Shown here one piece after another: positions 40,826 through 49,965 of a DNA stretch of 64,000 nucleotides. Under the pieces are notes generated by a model. The model did not search any database. It saw only the letters and a list, made by a program, of their open reading frames with translations, and was not told the origin of the DNA. The DNA comes from Marinobacter sp. F4218. GTDB taxonomy: Bacteria; Pseudomonadota; Gammaproteobacteria; Pseudomonadales; Oleiphilaceae. The stretch lies in assembly GCF_019443085.1 (NCBI RefSeq), contig NZ_JAHZIL010000003.1:496001-560000 (forward strand), written 5' to 3'. A program made the translations under genes and the position numbers. Position 1 is the stretch's first letter; each line of letters begins with the position of its first letter.

Positions 40826-40830
40826 TTTCA

Positions 40831-41685
40831 ATGTTTAACAAGCTGTTTGTTCTGAGCCAGTACGTTACGCCACAACTGGCCGTTTCGCGCCTTGCCGGCC
40901 GGCTGGCGGACAATGACCGCACACCGGCACTCAAGAATCGCGTGATCAAATGGTTTATCGGCCGCTACGGCGTAAACATGAGCGAAGCCGCGGAGCCAGA
41001 CCCCACAGCGTATTCCAGCTTCAATGCATTTTTTACCCGTGCCCTGAAACCCGGACTTCGCCCCCTGGCCGAAGGCGAGAAAACCCTGGTGAGCCCGGTT
41101 GATGGCGCCATCAGCCAACTCGGTCAGGTCAGTGGTGATCGGGTGTTCCAGGCCAAGGGACAGTCTTTCAGTCTGACCGAACTGCTCGGCGGGGATCAGC
41201 AGCGGGCAGAGCCGTTCGAAGAGGGCGAATTCTCCACGATTTACCTGTCTCCGAAGGACTATCACCGCATTCATATGCCTGTGGCCGGCACCCTTCGGGA
41301 GATGGTTTACATTCCGGGCAAGCTGTTCTCGGTGAATCCGGTGACCGCTGAAAATGTCCCGAACCTGTTTGCCCGCAACGAACGGGTTGCCTGCATCTTT
41401 GACACCGACGCAGGGCCTATGGCGATGGTGCTCGTGGGCGCGATGATTGTCGGCAGTGTCGAAACCGTCTGGTCTGGTGTTGTCGCGCCCGGGAGTGGCC
41501 TGATCACCAGTACAGGCTATGAAGGAGAGCAGGCCCGGTCGTTTGCCAAAGGCGAGGAAATGGGTCGATTCCGGCTGGGCTCAACGGTGGTCATGGTTAT
41601 GCCGAAAGGTGCCGTGACCTGGAACGACGAGCTCGACGCGGGAAAGACTGTGCGAATGGGCGAGGCCTTCGGCACACTGGCCTGA
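40831..41685 (+). CDS. psd: Phosphatidylserine decarboxylase proenzyme
   Basis: 284 residues starting MFNKLFVLSQYVTPQLAVSRL, matching the family N-terminus; a longer GTG frame from 40759 runs through the leader structure. HRIHMPVAG contributes the active site and LGST near residue 255 is the self-cleavage site whose Ser becomes the pyruvoyl cofactor. It makes phosphatidylethanolamine in the inner membrane. Confidence 0.96.
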   Translation: MFNKLFVLSQYVTPQLAVSRLAGRLADNDRTPALKNRVIKWFIGRYGVNMSEAAEPDPTAYSSFNAFFTRALKPGLRPLAEGEKTLVSPVDGAISQLGQVSGDRVFQAKGQSFSLTELLGGDQQRAEPFEEGEFSTIYLSPKDYHRIHMPVAGTLREMVYIPGKLFSVNPVTAENVPNLFARNERVACIFDTDAGPMAMVLVGAMIVGSVETVWSGVVAPGSGLITSTGYEGEQARSFAKGEEMGRFRLGSTVVMVMPKGAVTWNDELDAGKTVRMGEAFGTLA

Positions 41686-41688
41686 GAT

Positions 41689-42657
41689 CTACGCCCGCGC
41701 GAAGGGAAAGGCGAGGACGTCAGAAATATCCTTCGTCCCCACCTTGAGCATCAATAGCCGGTCAAGCCCAAGCGCAACGCCGGCGCAATCCGGCAGGCCT
41801 GCGGCCATCGCCGCCAGGAACGCGTCGTCCACGGGCATCTCAGGCTTGCCCGCCCGCCTGCGAAGCTGGTTATCCGCCTCGAACCGTTGGCGCTGTTCGC
41901 CAGCATCAGCCAGCTCCCAGTAACCATTACACAATTCCAGACCGTTGATATAGAGCTCGAAGCGGTGGGCCATGTCATGCCCGTCCACCTCCGACACCCG
42001 GGCCAGCGCAGCCTGGGACGCGGGATAACCGGTAATGAATTCCGGAACGTCCTGGCCCAGATGGGGCTCCACGGCAAAACTCATCACCAGATCCAGGCAG
42101 CCATCGCGGCCGAGGCCCGCAATCTGCCCGGGAGCCAGCCATTGTTCGCATCGACGCGCCAGGTCGCGATCGGTGATCTCGAACGGGTCAAGTTGGGCCC
42201 AAACCTTCATGGCCTCACGATAGGACCGCAGGCGGGGAGGCGGGCAACCGAGCCAGCCACAGACCAGATCCGATACCTCGGCCATCAGCGCGTTATCATC
42301 GAATCCGACCCGATACCATTCGAGCAGCGAAAACTCCGGATTGTGGCGACGCCCACACTCCCCGTTCCGGAAAACTTTTGATATCTGATAGATCGACCCC
42401 GACCCCGCCGCCAGGAGTCGTTTCATATGGTATTCGGGAGAAGTCTGCAGCCAGCCGCCGCGACGTCCCATGGCCGAAACGTCGGCAAACACACCGTCCA
42501 GGTTAACGTCAGTCACGCCATGCTGGGCCAATACCGGCGTCTCAACCTCCAGGACCCGCCGCTCAGCAAAAAAGCCGCGCACAAACGCTAACTGTTGTGC
42601 ACGGCTTTTCAGGACTGCCTGGGAGGCAGATGGCTGCCAGACAGGATTCTCGGTCAT
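41689..42657 (-). CDS. epmA: EF-P--(R)-beta-lysine ligase EpmA
   Basis: 322 residues of class II LysRS catalytic core without the anticodon domain. Motif 2 is FRNGECGRRHNPEFSLLEWY and motif 3 lies in GVALGLDRLLML. EpmA (GenX/PoxA/YjeA) attaches beta-lysine to Lys34 of EF-P. Eight bases separate it from efp on the same strand. Confidence 0.95.
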   Translation of the reverse strand: MTENPVWQPSASQAVLKSRAQQLAFVRGFFAERRVLEVETPVLAQHGVTDVNLDGVFADVSAMGRRGGWLQTSPEYHMKRLLAAGSGSIYQISKVFRNGECGRRHNPEFSLLEWYRVGFDDNALMAEVSDLVCGWLGCPPPRLRSYREAMKVWAQLDPFEITDRDLARRCEQWLAPGQIAGLGRDGCLDLVMSFAVEPHLGQDVPEFITGYPASQAALARVSEVDGHDMAHRFELYINGLELCNGYWELADAGEQRQRFEADNQLRRRAGKPEMPVDDAFLAAMAAGLPDCAGVALGLDRLLMLKVGTKDISDVLAFPFARA

Positions 42658-42665
42658 ACCCGGGG

Positions 42666-43241
42666 TCAGCTGCTTTTTACGCGGCTGACATACTCGCCCG
42701 AGCGGGTGTCGACCTTAAGCACTTCACCGATCGTGATGAACAGCGGGACGTTGACCACGGCACCCGTGGAGAGCGTCGCTGGTTTGGAACCGCCCTGGGC
42801 AGTATCGCCCTTCATGCCGGGATCGGTATCCACCACTTCCAGCTCAACGAAGTTGGGCGGAGTCACGATCAATGGCGCGCCATTGTAGAGGGTGACCGTG
42901 TAGACATCCTGCTCCTTGAGCCACTTGACGGTATCGCCGACGGCCTTGGCATCGGCCGGATACTGTTCGAAAGAGCCGTCAGTGAGCATGAAATGCCAGA
43001 ATTCGCCATCGGTGTACAGGTACTCCATGTCCTGATCGATGACGTCAGCGGCTTCGAGGCTCTCGCCGGACTTGAAGGTGCGCTCCCAAACCCGATTCGT
43101 CATGAGATTCCGCAGTTTTACACGGTTAAACGCCTGCCCCTTCCCCGGTTTGACGAACTCGTTATCGAGCATGATACAGGGGTCGCCATCCAGCAAAACC
43201 TTAAGACCGCTGCGGAATTCGTTGGTAGAATATGAAGCCAT
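42666..43241 (-). CDS. efp: Elongation factor P
   Basis: 191 residues, start [14 protein letters not shown] with AGGTGA upstream. The modification loop reads PGKGQA with Lys34, the beta-lysylation target; rhamnosylated EF-P has Arg at this place. EF-P rescues ribosomes at polyproline. Flanked by both of its modification genes. Confidence 0.97.
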   Translation of the reverse strand: MASYSTNEFRSGLKVLLDGDPCIMLDNEFVKPGKGQAFNRVKLRNLMTNRVWERTFKSGESLEAADVIDQDMEYLYTDGEFWHFMLTDGSFEQYPADAKAVGDTVKWLKEQDVYTVTLYNGAPLIVTPPNFVELEVVDTDPGMKGDTAQGGSKPATLSTGAVVNVPLFITIGEVLKVDTRSGEYVSRVKSS

Positions 43242-43286
43242 GAAATGTTCACCTGACAAAATGCAGTTTAAAAATCAAAGGTCGCT

Positions 43287-44324
43287 ATGATACAGCGAAC
43301 CCCCACCCGTATAGAAGCCCACCTTGCCGATGACGACAGAAGCTGGCAGCAATTGCTCTCGGAGTCGATTACCTCACCGGAGGTGTTGCTGGAAAGACTG
43401 GAGTTGGCACCCGAGCGCTGGCTGGCGGGCGCTCGGGCCGGGCACGAGCTTTTCCCCGTGCGGGTTCCCGAGCCCTTCCTGAACCGCATCAACAAATCCG
43501 ATCCGGAAGACCCCCTGCTGAAACAGGTACTTCCGCTGGATCAGGAAAGCCTGACCGTTCCAGGATTCATGCGCGATCCGCTGGAAGAGGGCGGAGCCAT
43601 CCAGACTACGGGCCTGATCCGCAAGTACCGAAGTCGCGCCCTGTTGATGGTTACCGGGCAATGCGCGATCAACTGCCGCTACTGTTTCCGTCGTCACTTT
43701 CCTTATGAGGACCAGCGCCTGAGTCCGGAAGACCGGCAACACGTGATCGACACCCTGTCGGCAAGTCCGGAAATCAATGAAGTCATTCTCAGCGGCGGCG
43801 ACCCGCTCGCTGTCAACGACCGCCTGCTGGCTCAGTGGGCGTCTGACCTCAGCGCCATTCCCCACATCCGCCGCCTGCGCCTGCACACCCGGTTGCCGGT
43901 AGTGATCCCTCAGCGTGTGTGCGACGCACTGCTGAACTGGCTGGCTGCGACCCCGGTCCAGGTCATCATGGTTCTGCATATCAACCATCCTGCGGAAATT
44001 GACGACGCAACCCGAAGGGCCTTGGGCAAGTTGCGGGCGGCGGGGGTTACCCTTTTAAACCAGAGTGTAATCCTGCGGGGCGTAAACAATGACCCCGATG
44101 TGCTGGAAGCGCTCAGCGAAACCCTGTTTGACGCTGGCGTGCTGCCTTACTACCTCCACGCCTTTGACCCGGTTGAGGGCGCGCATCATTACGATGTCGC
44201 CGACGAAGAGGCGCGGAACCTCGTTCAGGTGCTGCTGGCCCGGCTGCCAGGATTCCTGGTGCCGAAACTGGTGCGGGAGGTGCCCGGCCGGGAGGGCAAG
44301 TCCCCTATTAACCTGTTCCCGTGA
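43287..44324 (+). CDS. epmB: EF-P lysine 2,3-aminomutase EpmB
   Basis: 345-residue radical-SAM, PLP-dependent enzyme. CxxxCxxC is in CAINCRYCFRRHFPY, and the PLP Lys lies near the C-terminus (VPKLVREVPGREGKS). It makes (R)-beta-lysine for EpmA. Divergent from efp, 45 bases apart, so a shared promoter region is likely. Confidence 0.95.
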   Translation: MIQRTPTRIEAHLADDDRSWQQLLSESITSPEVLLERLELAPERWLAGARAGHELFPVRVPEPFLNRINKSDPEDPLLKQVLPLDQESLTVPGFMRDPLEEGGAIQTTGLIRKYRSRALLMVTGQCAINCRYCFRRHFPYEDQRLSPEDRQHVIDTLSASPEINEVILSGGDPLAVNDRLLAQWASDLSAIPHIRRLRLHTRLPVVIPQRVCDALLNWLAATPVQVIMVLHINHPAEIDDATRRALGKLRAAGVTLLNQSVILRGVNNDPDVLEALSETLFDAGVLPYYLHAFDPVEGAHHYDVADEEARNLVQVLLARLPGFLVPKLVREVPGREGKSPINLFP

Positions 44325-44350
44325 CGCGCTTCTCAAATTTTTGGCCTAAC

Positions 44351-44372
44351 TTCACATGTCAAAGATTGTGAA
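44351..44372. promoter_or_regulatory. Inverted repeat TTCACA-N10-TGTGAA
   Basis: Perfect 6-base arms, 27 bases after epmB and 180 bases before the PilZ-like gene. The half-sites are in the opposite orientation to a CRP/Vfr site, so that assignment is not made. Could be an operator or a small hairpin. Confidence 0.35.
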
Positions 44373-44550
44373 CTCGTGATTTGTTCGCTTTTTGTAACTG
44401 GCTTGCTATTTTAGAGTCCGGTAATGTTCAAACAATTATACGTATTTGCGGTGTTTTCCTTAACAAGCCGGCAGTACCAAGAACCACCTGCCTTGCTGTA
44501 CTGGGCTAACCCGGGATACCAACCGTGACCCTGAAAAGTGGCGTGAACTC

Positions 44551-46377
44551 ATGGAAGGCATGATCCTGAAACCAGATCTTCGAGTCCCTGAACAGAAGAC
44601 AGCCAGCCTGTCGTTCTGCGATACCACGCCCAAAGCGTTTCGGGGGTGGATAAGTCAGTTGCCCATGGCCAACATCGGCGAGGTATCCCGCCAGCTCTAT
44701 CATGCAGTCATTGAGCTCAACCATCTGTTTATCGCACCGCAGCAACGCATCCAGTTTCTGGAACTGATCCGCGAAAAAATCCACTTTGTCTGCAACGAGC
44801 TGTCACGTCACTATCTGGGCATGGCCGTGGCCCTGCCGGAGAAGCAACGCAAGATCGCCAACCTGTCCCAGGCGCTACAGCTGCACCTGGCCTCCGGCTA
44901 CAAACTCTGCGTGCTGGAATTCCTCGATAGCGGCAGCATAGACCGCAACCGTAAACAGGTTGCGATGGCGGTACACCGGGCGATATCCGAGCTGGCAGCA
45001 ACCATTGTTCGCTCCCATCAGCTGTATTGCCCCAGCCCTGCCCAGAGCTGGCTGGAGTGCCACCGGCTGTTCCGTTTTGGCTACCGTAACAAGCTGGCAT
45101 CGATTGAGATTGACGATGACACACTCCTGCATCGCCGCTCCAGCACAGTGGCTGATGCTTACAAGCGTATTCTCTTGCTGGGATGCGCCCGCCCCAACCA
45201 GCTTCGCCAATCGGAGCTGCTGCAGGTGTACGAGCTGTGCGAAATCTGGAGTGACCACACCCGCTGCGGCCCCGATATCGGGCAGGACAGCCTCTTCGTA
45301 ATCAACATGGAGCGGGACAACCCTCCCATTTACCGCAGTTTGCTCGATCATCAACCCGGAGAAGACAGCTTTGATTTTGATACCCGGGACCTGTCCGCCA
45401 TGGTTCTGGACACCCTGCACGCCCGGCGCAACCAAGGCAAGGGCGGCGGCGCCCTCGGTAAAGGCGATAGCAACCTGCAGGTGCCGGCAAAGGTCAGTGA
45501 CACCCTGCTGACCCACCTGAGCCAGGCGCTGGGCATTCTCGCCAAACGCAACTTCAACCGCATTGCCAGCCAGGGAACCCTGGAGGTGTGCGTTGGCCTC
45601 ACCGCAGCGCACTATTTTGTTGCCGGAGAGAAGACCTTTACTGAATTCGTCAACGGTAACGACACTGGCCATCAGGACGAAGAGAACCTGTTCGTCCGCA
45701 ATGCCCGCAGAAATCAGGACGCCTGGGCCGGCGCCCACGATGCGGGCCCCAGTGAAGATGCATTTCTCTCGTCGGATACACCCATCAACTTCCGGGGCAA
45801 CCACGGCACCGCATCGAAACAGTTTGCCGACAAGAATCGACCAAGATCCCACCACGCCCTGCTTATCAACACCAGTCCGGGTGGCTACTGTGTGGCCTGG
45901 GAAAGCAACGTGCCGGCGTCCCTGCAGGCCGGCGAGATCCTCGGCGTGCGCGAGCAAAGCTCCCATCCCTGGAGCCTGGCGATTGTTCGCTGGATTCGCC
46001 AGATCAAGAACCAGGGCACCCAGGTCGGGATTGAACTGCTGGCCCCAAGCGCGGCACCTTGCGGCGTGCGACTGATCCAGAAGATGGGGCACAGCAGCGA
46101 GTACCTGCGGGGCCTGCTCCTGCCCGAGATCAGCGTGGTGAACCAGTCAGCAACCCTGATCACCCCCCGGCTTCCATTCCAGTCCGGCAGCAGAATTTCG
46201 CTCCTGCATGACGGCCGTGAAGACCAGGGACAGCTGTCGAAGAAAGTGTCATCGACCGGCAGCATTAGCCAGTTCGAACTGAAACTTCAGAACGCCACCG
46301 CGCTCCAGCCGAGTACCGTGGCAACCTCCGCCGGGGCCAGCGAAGATGAGTTCGACTCACTCTGGCCCTCCCTGTAA
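44551..46377 (+). CDS. PilZ-like domain protein next to FimX
   Basis: 608 residues, no signal peptide or membrane helix. The first ~380 residues are mainly helical and Leu/Arg-rich. A PilZ-like segment at about 425-510 contains NTSPGG, the (D/N)xSxxG motif, after an Arg-Pro-Arg stretch that only partly matches RxxxR, so c-di-GMP binding is uncertain. A Gly-rich linker (NQGKGGGALGKGD) lies near 295-306. Its place directly before fimX matches the equivalent Pseudomonas locus. A role with FimX in type IV pilus control or c-di-GMP sensing is inference. The ATG at 44560 is an alternative start. Confidence 0.7.
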   Translation: MEGMILKPDLRVPEQKTASLSFCDTTPKAFRGWISQLPMANIGEVSRQLYHAVIELNHLFIAPQQRIQFLELIREKIHFVCNELSRHYLGMAVALPEKQRKIANLSQALQLHLASGYKLCVLEFLDSGSIDRNRKQVAMAVHRAISELAATIVRSHQLYCPSPAQSWLECHRLFRFGYRNKLASIEIDDDTLLHRRSSTVADAYKRILLLGCARPNQLRQSELLQVYELCEIWSDHTRCGPDIGQDSLFVINMERDNPPIYRSLLDHQPGEDSFDFDTRDLSAMVLDTLHARRNQGKGGGALGKGDSNLQVPAKVSDTLLTHLSQALGILAKRNFNRIASQGTLEVCVGLTAAHYFVAGEKTFTEFVNGNDTGHQDEENLFVRNARRNQDAWAGAHDAGPSEDAFLSSDTPINFRGNHGTASKQFADKNRPRSHHALLINTSPGGYCVAWESNVPASLQAGEILGVREQSSHPWSLAIVRWIRQIKNQGTQVGIELLAPSAAPCGVRLIQKMGHSSEYLRGLLLPEISVVNQSATLITPRLPFQSGSRISLLHDGREDQGQLSKKVSSTGSISQFELKLQNATALQPSTVATSAGASEDEFDSLWPSL

Positions 46378-46392
46378 GGGGCAGTCAGCCGA

Positions 46393-46413
46393 AACCCTGG
46401 CGGCCTGAGGGTT
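46393..46413 (+). terminator. Weak hairpin after the PilZ-like gene
   Basis: AACCCT and AGGGTT pair over a 9-base loop, 16 bases after the stop, followed by GTTATTG rather than a T-run. If active it separates this gene from fimX. Confidence 0.35.
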
Positions 46414-46567
46414 GTTATTGGACGCTATCCACTGCATCATTCAGCATAAATGACCGACCGGCCCACGGACTCAGACACTCCGCCGCTCATAAGCAGAATG
46501 TAAATGCTTACTGACGCAAAATTTCCGGTCCGGCTCAGCCAAACGTGTTTCACGAGACGCCTTACGA

Positions 46568-48652
46568 ATGCAGAAAAAGAACGCGACCGTACACCTGTTG
46601 ATCCTTGATCCCGACCAGAACGATGCCGAATCCCTGGTCAGCCTCCTGAGAAACTCCGGCAAGGCCACCCGGGCCCACCGCATCACATCCGAGGAAGACC
46701 TGGAAGAAACCCTGAAAGCCGGTAACTGGGACCTTTTGCTGGCACGGGATCTGGAGCAGGAATTCAGCGCTGACGATGCCCTGGCCATGATCCGCCGGAT
46801 GGACAAGGACGTTCCCTTCATCCTGCTGACCGAAGAACCGAGTCGCGAGCGCACCGTGGCGATGATGAAGGCAGGTGCTCAGGACACCGTCCCCTTCGCG
46901 CATACCGACCAGCTGGTGCTGACTGTCAATCGCGAACTGTCAGCACTCGATGAGCGCCGGCGCCGCCGGGTCCTGGAATCCCACCTCCGAGAAGCCGAGC
47001 AGCGCTGCCAGCTCCTGCTCGAAAGCTCCAAGGACGCCATTGCCTACATCAACGATGGCATGCACATCTATGCCAACCAGTCCTACATGGAGTTCCTGGG
47101 CTACGATGACATTGATGAGCTGATCTGCATCCCGGTCCTGGACACCCTGACCCCAGACAGCCAGGACAAGTACAAGGAGTTCATGAAGTCATTCGTCGAA
47201 AAGGGCGAAGACGGCATGACCCTGAACTGCACGGCCCGTCGCAGTGACGACCACGAATTGAACGTCACCATGTCGGTATCCGCAGCCACTTACGACGGCG
47301 AGGCCTGCACACAGATTGTAATGCAGCCAGAACATAGCGACGCCGAACTTGAAGAGAAGCTGCGCCGGATCAGTAGCCAGGACCTTCTGACTGGTTTGTT
47401 CAACCGCCAGCACCTGATGGATGCCCTGGCAGAAAACATCGCCAAGGCCGGCAAGAACAACGAAACCGGCGCCCTCGCCTACATCGCTCTCGACAACTTC
47501 ATGAGCCTGAAAGCTCAGGTTGGCATTGCCGGCGCAGACCTGTTGCTTGGAGACCTTGCGAACCTGCTGAAAGAACAGGTTGGTGAGGACATCATCCTGG
47601 CCCGCCTCAGCGATGACGCTTTCTGCCTCATGAGTCAGCCCTGCGATGACAAGAAAATGGCCGAGCACAGTGAACGCATTCGCAAGGCGGTGGAAGATCA
47701 CCTTTTCGATATCAATGGCCGCACTGTCCAGTTTTCCGTCAGCATTGGTGTCGCGGCCATTACCGAGAACTCGCCCAAGGCCGAAGAACTCATGGCACGG
47801 GCGCACACAGCGTCGTCTGACGTTCGCAAACAGGACGGTCATGAGCAGGGCAACGGGGTTCTGATCTACAACCCGGCGGACTACGAGTCCCTGGATGAAA
47901 GCAACTCGGTCGAGGCCATTCTGAAAGCGCTGGAGGACAACCGCTTCAAACTGTTGTTCCAGCCGATCATCAACCTGCGCGGAGAAGGTGAAGAGCACTA
48001 CGAAGCGTTCGTCCGCATGATCGCCAAGGACAATGAGGAAGTTTCGCCCTACGACTTCCTGCCCCCGATGGGCCCCTCAGACACCGCCATCAAGATCGAC
48101 CGCTGGGTGATTCTGCAAACCATCAAGCAGTTGGCCAGCCACCGCTCGAAGGGTCACGATACGCGCCTGTTCCTAAACCTGACGGCAGAAACCCTTCAGG
48201 ACAAGACCTTTACGCCCTGGCTCAGTGTTGCGCTTAAGGCCGCGCGCCTGCCCGGCGACTCGCTGATCTTCCAGATCCGGGAAGGTGATGCCAACAACTA
48301 CCTGAAGCAGGCCAAGGAATTCACCAAGGCCATCCATGAACTTCACTGCAAACTGTCCATTTCCCAGTTCGGGTGTGCGCTCAACCCGTTCAATACCCTG
48401 AAACACATTGATCCGGACTATGTGAAGATTGACGGATCCTTTACGGAAGAGATCCAGAAAAACGACGAAGCCAAGGAACAGGTCAAGGAGATGGTTAAGA
48501 CCCTGCAGAGCAGCGGAAAGCTGACCATCATCCCACTGGTAGAAAACGCCGGTGTTCTGGCCACCCTCTGGCAGGCGGGTGTGAACTATATCCAGGGTTA
48601 CTACCTGCAGGCACCGGTTCCGGAAATGAACTACGACTTCGGCGATCAGTGA
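46568..48652 (+). CDS. fimX: FimX-like c-di-GMP receptor (REC-PAS-degenerate GGDEF-degenerate EAL)
   Basis: 694 residues, close to FimX of P. aeruginosa (691). Order: REC-like (about 8-125; the phosphoacceptor region is poorly conserved), PAS (135-255), GGDEF (265-430) with LSDDAF instead of GGDEF at 347-352, and EAL (445-690) with EAF at 479-481 and SQFGC in place of DDFG(T/A)G at 599-603. Both catalytic sites are therefore broken, so a sensor role is expected. FimX controls type IV pilus assembly and twitching through PilB/PilZ. The gene sits in the conserved place before serB and ends with a strong terminator. Confidence 0.9.
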   Translation: MQKKNATVHLLILDPDQNDAESLVSLLRNSGKATRAHRITSEEDLEETLKAGNWDLLLARDLEQEFSADDALAMIRRMDKDVPFILLTEEPSRERTVAMMKAGAQDTVPFAHTDQLVLTVNRELSALDERRRRRVLESHLREAEQRCQLLLESSKDAIAYINDGMHIYANQSYMEFLGYDDIDELICIPVLDTLTPDSQDKYKEFMKSFVEKGEDGMTLNCTARRSDDHELNVTMSVSAATYDGEACTQIVMQPEHSDAELEEKLRRISSQDLLTGLFNRQHLMDALAENIAKAGKNNETGALAYIALDNFMSLKAQVGIAGADLLLGDLANLLKEQVGEDIILARLSDDAFCLMSQPCDDKKMAEHSERIRKAVEDHLFDINGRTVQFSVSIGVAAITENSPKAEELMARAHTASSDVRKQDGHEQGNGVLIYNPADYESLDESNSVEAILKALEDNRFKLLFQPIINLRGEGEEHYEAFVRMIAKDNEEVSPYDFLPPMGPSDTAIKIDRWVILQTIKQLASHRSKGHDTRLFLNLTAETLQDKTFTPWLSVALKAARLPGDSLIFQIREGDANNYLKQAKEFTKAIHELHCKLSISQFGCALNPFNTLKHIDPDYVKIDGSFTEEIQKNDEAKEQVKEMVKTLQSSGKLTIIPLVENAGVLATLWQAGVNYIQGYYLQAPVPEMNYDFGDQ

Positions 48653-48668
48653 TTCCGGGCTATTAGGC

Positions 48669-48716
48669 CCCAAAAAAAAGACCGGCGCCTCACGGACGCC
48701 GGTCTTTTTTTTGGGG
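48669..48716. terminator. Strong bidirectional terminator between fimX and serB
   Basis: GACCGGCG and CGCCGGTC pair; eight A on the left and eight T on the right extend the stem further, with outer CCCC/GGGG. It serves both fimX and the convergent serB. Confidence 0.95.
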
Positions 48717-48732
48717 CGGTGCTCCAGGCGTT

Positions 48733-49965
48733 TTAGAAACCCGCCCGCTCAAGCCCTTGATTGGTCTCACTCTCCCGGAAACCGATCAGATACAGGATCG
48801 CATCCAGCCCCAACGTCGAAATGGAGTGGCGCGCGGACTCCTTGACCAGTGGCTTGGCACGAAATGCCACGCCCAGCCCGGCCTGGCTCAGCATTGGAAG
48901 GTCGTTGGCCCCGTCACCCACGGCGATGACCTGCTCACGGGAAATGTGCTCCTTCTCGGCAATCTCCAGCAACAATTCAGCCTTCCGGTTGCCGTCGACA
49001 ATCTGTCCGGCGACACGGCCGGTAACCTTGCCGTCCTCGATCTCCAGCTCGTTCGCATAGACATAATCGATGCCCAGCTTGTTCTGGAGATGGCGGGCAA
49101 AATAGGTGAAGCCACCGGACAGGATCGCAGTACGGTAGCCCAGCGCCTTCAGGCTCTTGATCAGATGCTCGGCACCCTCGGTCATCCGGAGTCGGGCGGC
49201 AATGCCTTCAAGCACGGCCTCGTCCAGCCCCTTCAACAGAGCCAGGCGCTCGGCAAAGCTTTGGCTGAAGTCGAGCTCCCCCTGCATGGCCCGCTCGGTA
49301 ATCCCGGCCACCTGCTCACCGACACCGGCTTCAAGCGCCAACTCATCGATGACCTCGGCGTCGATCAGGGTGGAATCCATATCGAAGACCACCAGCCGCC
49401 GGTTACGGCGGAATATGGAGTCTTCCTGGAAGGCAATGTCCACGTTCATCTCGCCGGCGATGTGCAGGAAATCCGCCCGGAGCGTTTCAGGATCGGATGG
49501 CGTGCCACGCACCGAGAACTCCACGCAGGCAATCCGGTTTTCCGACGGGTTCAACGACGGCCGGGCCGACAGACGGGAAATGTTGTCGATGTTGAGTCCA
49601 TGCCTGGCGGTGATCGCCGACACCCTCGCAATCTGCTCTGCCTTGATGTCGCGGGACAGCAATGTGACGATGTAACAGGCGCGGTTGCGCCCTTCGGCCC
49701 AGGACTGATATTCCTCCACCGAGATCGGTGCAAACCGCACCTGCAGATCCAGCGCGTGGAGCCGGAACAGCAGATCGCGGATCACCGGTGACGACTTAGA
49801 TTCGTCCGGGATCTCAATCAGGATGCCCCAGGTCAGATGATCGTGAATCACCGCCTGGCCGATATCGAGGATACGAACCGCGTACTGGCCCATGATCCCG
49901 GTAATCTCCGAGGTGAGCCCGGGCTTGTCCCGGCCGGAAACGTTAATCAGTACCAGTTCACTCAC
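48733..49965 (-). CDS. serB: Phosphoserine phosphatase
   Basis: 410 residues with two N-terminal ACT domains (about 1-85 and 95-175) and a HAD phosphatase (about 190-395): FDMDSTLID, the GELDF cap segment, and [10 protein letters not shown]. Final step of serine synthesis; the ACT domains suggest serine feedback. The start is taken as GTG at 49965 ([10 protein letters not shown] aligns with Pseudomonas SerB); an upstream ATG at 50007 would add 14 basic residues inside parC. It overlaps parC by eight bases. Confidence 0.94.
   Translation of the reverse strand: MSELVLINVSGRDKPGLTSEITGIMGQYAVRILDIGQAVIHDHLTWGILIEIPDESKSSPVIRDLLFRLHALDLQVRFAPISVEEYQSWAEGRNRACYIVTLLSRDIKAEQIARVSAITARHGLNIDNISRLSARPSLNPSENRIACVEFSVRGTPSDPETLRADFLHIAGEMNVDIAFQEDSIFRRNRRLVVFDMDSTLIDAEVIDELALEAGVGEQVAGITERAMQGELDFSQSFAERLALLKGLDEAVLEGIAARLRMTEGAEHLIKSLKALGYRTAILSGGFTYFARHLQNKLGIDYVYANELEIEDGKVTGRVAGQIVDGNRKAELLLEIAEKEHISREQVIAVGDGANDLPMLSQAGLGVAFRAKPLVKESARHSISTLGLDAILYLIGFRESETNQGLERAGF

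Noticed and set aside
44351-44372. CRP/Vfr binding site
   Set aside because: Half-sites are in the reverse order (TTCACA...TGTGAA) compared with TGTGA-N6-TCACA.
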